Shown: positions 14,598 to 16,429 of the stretch, one piece after another
How the letters are laid out: every line of letters begins with the position of its first letter
How positions within the stretch are numbered: position 1 is the stretch's first letter
Assembly (NCBI GenBank): GCA_948517135.1
Contig: CAORJJ010000005.1
Coordinates: forward strand, 24,771 to 41,199
Direction: 5' to 3'
From: an uncultured Clostridia bacterium
Lineage (GTDB): Bacteria; Bacillota; Clostridia; TANB77; CAG-508
DNA length: 16,429 nt
Position numbers and translations under genes: made by a program
Notes under the pieces: model-generated
What the model saw: the letters and a program-made list of their open reading frames with translations, nothing else
What the model was told of the DNA's origin: nothing
Databases searched by the model: none

Positions 14598-15734
14598 TTG
14601 GCGGTAGTTGTAATTATAATTTTAATAGTTGTAATATTTGTATTAGTTTCATACAACATTCATATTCAGAAAAAAATTGATTCATATAATAATATAAATC
14701 AATTAATAGATCAGCTAACAGTTTTACAAGACTTCATGAAAATTGCTGGAGAAGAAGATTCTGTTGAGACTAAATTGAATGCTATTAATGATATTGTAAT
14801 TGAAAAATATGATATTAAATATTCAACAATTGTTGTATTTGATGGTGCAGAATATGTTATAAAAGCAACAAATGTAGATAAAATACATCATGAAACATTA
14901 ACAAATCTAGGAGGAGAAGAAATTTTCCAAGATAGTATTAGAAATGCTACACCTAAATATATAACTATTGAAAATGAAAATGAAAAATTACCTTATCAAA
15001 AAGTTGAAATGGGTAGGGCAAAATCTGCAATGTTTTTCCCACTTTATATAGATAATATCTATATAGGATATTGGATTATGGAAAGTGGAAGAATGCATGC
15101 TTTTGATAAAACTAATACTACAATTATTGAAGTTGTTAAAGACAACATAATATCAGTATTATCAACTATGTCATATCAAGATGCTATGGAAAATATAGTA
15201 AGAGTTGATCAATTTACTGGACTATATTCAGCAGAATATTTGTACAGTAAAGGAAAGAAAACTTTTGATAAATATCCAACATCAACAGTATGTATGTTTA
15301 GAATTACTAATATAGAGGAAATAAACGAAAAAGCAGGAAGAAGTATTGGTAATGATATAATTACTGAAATAAGTAATATTGTAAAAGCAAAAATGGCAGC
15401 TCAATATGTATTTGTAAGATACATGGGACCTAAATTCATAATAGTATTTTCTGGAGTTGAAGAAAATAGTGTTGATGAATTTTTGAAAGATTTAAAAGCA
15501 GAAATTGAAGAGATTGAAATTGTTGAAGAAGCAGAAGAAAAAACAGTTGTAAAGGTATTAAATGGAAAAAGAATGAAAGTGAGAGAGCTACAAGAAGAAA
15601 AATCTGCTTCACCAAAATTAAATTTTGTTGTATCTACTTATTATAAAGGAACTGGATTAGAACAATTAAATAAGAAGCTAGAAGAATATATAGATTCTGC
15701 AGATAAAAAAGAAAGTCAAATCAATTATATTTAG
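14598..15734 (+). CDS. Membrane-anchored GAF protein with a degenerate GGDEF domain
   Basis: A 378-aa protein. Residues 1-19 are a single N-terminal membrane helix (MAVVVIIILIVVIFVLVSY), then a short coiled-coil-like segment. Residues about 45-195 form a GAF-like sensory domain (YDIKYSTIVVFDGAEYVIKA, SAMFFPLYIDNIYIGYWIME). Residues about 200-360 form a GGDEF-like domain starting RVDQFTGLYSAEYL (normally D-LTGL). The catalytic GGDEF signature is replaced by MGPKF (276-280) and no RxxD inhibitory site precedes it. It cannot be a normal diguanylate cyclase and may bind a nucleotide or protein instead. An insertion of Glu/Val-rich sequence (about 305-335) interrupts the domain. The start codon is TTG, with AGAGGTGA six bases upstream; the gap to the TadZ-like gene is 22 bases. 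Same-operon placement suggests a joint role. Confidence 0.85.
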   Translation: MAVVVIIILIVVIFVLVSYNIHIQKKIDSYNNINQLIDQLTVLQDFMKIAGEEDSVETKLNAINDIVIEKYDIKYSTIVVFDGAEYVIKATNVDKIHHETLTNLGGEEIFQDSIRNATPKYITIENENEKLPYQKVEMGRAKSAMFFPLYIDNIYIGYWIMESGRMHAFDKTNTTIIEVVKDNIISVLSTMSYQDAMENIVRVDQFTGLYSAEYLYSKGKKTFDKYPTSTVCMFRITNIEEINEKAGRSIGNDIITEISNIVKAKMAAQYVFVRYMGPKFIIVFSGVEENSVDEFLKDLKAEIEEIEIVEEAEEKTVVKVLNGKRMKVRELQEEKSASPKLNFVVSTYYKGTGLEQLNKKLEEYIDSADKKESQINYI

Positions 15735-15745
15735 GAGGGGTTAAA

Positions 15746-16000
15746 ATGGCTGTTGATAAAACTATGAGCTTTAAAGTTGACAAAGATAAAAGCATAAGAG
15801 CAAAAGAAATTCTAAAGGAAGTATATCAAGCATTGGTTGAAAAAGGATATAATCCTATAAATCAAATTGTTGGATATATTTTATCTGGTGATCCTACTTA
15901 TATTACAAGTCACAATGACGCTAGAAACTTAATTAGATTAATAGAAAGAGATGAACTCCTAGAAAAAATGGTTAAAGATTATATTGGATTGGAAGATTAA
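15746..16000 (+). CDS. ireB: IreB family (UPF0297) regulatory phosphoprotein
   Basis: An 84-aa protein of the UPF0297 family, known as IreB in Enterococcus and ReoM in Listeria. In those species it is phosphorylated on an N-terminal Thr by the PASTA-domain Ser/Thr kinase and controls cell-wall precursor synthesis and cephalosporin tolerance; ReoM acts on MurA turnover by ClpCP. Here the N-terminal Thr is Thr6 (VDKTMSF). The family body is well preserved: AKEILKEVYQALVEKGYNPINQIVGYILSGDPTYITSHNDARNLIRLIERDELLE. AGGAGGGG overlaps the stop of the upstream gene and lies five bases before the ATG. The next gene, ruvX, is its usual neighbour across Firmicutes. The upstream neighbours here are unusual, since alaS commonly sits there. 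Confidence 0.96.
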   Translation: MAVDKTMSFKVDKDKSIRAKEILKEVYQALVEKGYNPINQIVGYILSGDPTYITSHNDARNLIRLIERDELLEKMVKDYIGLED

Positions 16001-16004
16001 TTTA

Positions 16005-16421
16005 ATGAGAACTTTAGGAATAGATTATGGCGATAGTAGAGTTGGAATTGCTATTACAGATAGTTTAGGAATTACTGCACAAGGACTTGAAACGATTGCA
16101 CATAATGGAAATGATAAAATTTTATTAAAAAGATTAGATGAAATTTTAGAAAAATATCCAGTAGATACAATTGTTGTAGGAATGCCATATAATATGGATG
16201 GTAGTAAAACTGTAAGAGCAGAAGTAACAGAAAAATTTATTCATAAGTTGAAATGCAAATATAATAAGATAAAGATTGAAACAATAGATGAAAGATTAAC
16301 TACTGTTGCTGCACATAAAACAATGAATTTTTTAGATGTTAACAAGACTAAAAAAAGAGGTATAGTAGATACTATTTCAGCTGTATATATTTTAGAAATG
16401 TACATGAATAAATCTAAATAA
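16005..16421 (+). CDS. ruvX: Holliday junction resolvase-like protein RuvX/YqgF
   Basis: A 138-aa RNase H-fold nuclease of the YqgF/RuvX family, implicated in 16S rRNA 5'-end maturation and, by fold, Holliday junction resolution. The acidic metal-binding residues are in place: Asp7 in LGIDYGDSRVGIAI, Asp95/Glu96 in DERLTT and Asp122 in IVDTISAVYIL. The VVGMPYNMDGS block is also present. The length is typical and the ORF is complete, ending eight bases before the window edge. The start is ATG 16005 (MRTLGIDYG), four bases after the ireB stop. The in-frame TTG at 15984 would add seven residues and lies inside ireB. Confidence 0.96.
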   Translation: MRTLGIDYGDSRVGIAITDSLGITAQGLETIAHNGNDKILLKRLDEILEKYPVDTIVVGMPYNMDGSKTVRAEVTEKFIHKLKCKYNKIKIETIDERLTTVAAHKTMNFLDVNKTKKRGIVDTISAVYILEMYMNKSK

Positions 16422-16429
16422 GATTTTTG

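Noticed and set aside
1..16429. Search for CRISPR arrays, tRNA or rRNA genes, IS ends and attachment sites
   Set aside because: No spaced direct repeats, cloverleaf-like or rRNA-like segments, transposase genes or flanking inverted repeats were seen; the only tandem repeats are the coding ones at 13085-13560.

Overview
The window is very AT-rich and carries strong purine-rich ribosome-binding sites, textbook TTGACA-17-TATAAT promoters, hairpin-plus-T terminators and several Gram-positive signatures: a class D-like sortase with an LPxTG substrate, an IreB (UPF0297) - RuvX pair, and a YnbB-type PLP enzyme. This fits an anaerobic low-GC Firmicute of the class Clostridia, and pyruvate formate-lyase with its activase supports an anaerobic fermentative life. 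The species cannot be named from the sequence.

Layout. (1) 1-1225: 3' part of a sensor histidine kinase, broken by an apparent one-base insertion near 946-950 and closed by a terminator. (2) About 1430-3302: a class D-like sortase whose start region also looks frameshifted, then a secreted thioester-domain/SpaA-domain surface protein ending in LPITGF with no membrane anchor after it. A bidirectional terminator separates this pair from (3) pflB and pflA on the minus strand (3349-6379), with a hairpin between them. (4) 6630-7205: maf, divergent from pflB. (5) 7249-7899: two small uncharacterised minus-strand genes. (6) 8028-9629: trmL, a 72-aa lipoprotein and a cyclophilin lipoprotein. (7) 9728-10990: a YnbB-like PLP lyase with its own consensus promoter and terminator. 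(8) 11344-16421: a tightly packed five-gene run holding a two-helix exported protein, a 936-aa receiver-like/acidic-repeat/degenerate ParA-like protein, a membrane GAF plus degenerate-GGDEF protein, ireB and ruvX.

The most unusual part is region 8. The large protein has the general build of TadZ/CpaE (receiver-like N-terminus, MinD/ParA-like C-terminus), but both Walker A lysines are replaced and about a dozen acidic LPGLDDDFEEE-type repeats lie between the two ends. The next gene keeps a GGDEF fold with the catalytic signature destroyed. A small pilin-like membrane protein precedes them, and the conserved cell-envelope regulator IreB follows in the same apparent operon. No other Tad or secretion components are in the window. 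A membrane-associated, non-catalytic scaffold or signalling module, possibly linked to envelope control, is therefore an inference.

The second notable locus is the sortase with its tail-less LPITGF substrate. The substrate's Shine-Dalgarno sequence lies about 30 nt upstream of its start, with a GNRA-type hairpin between them.
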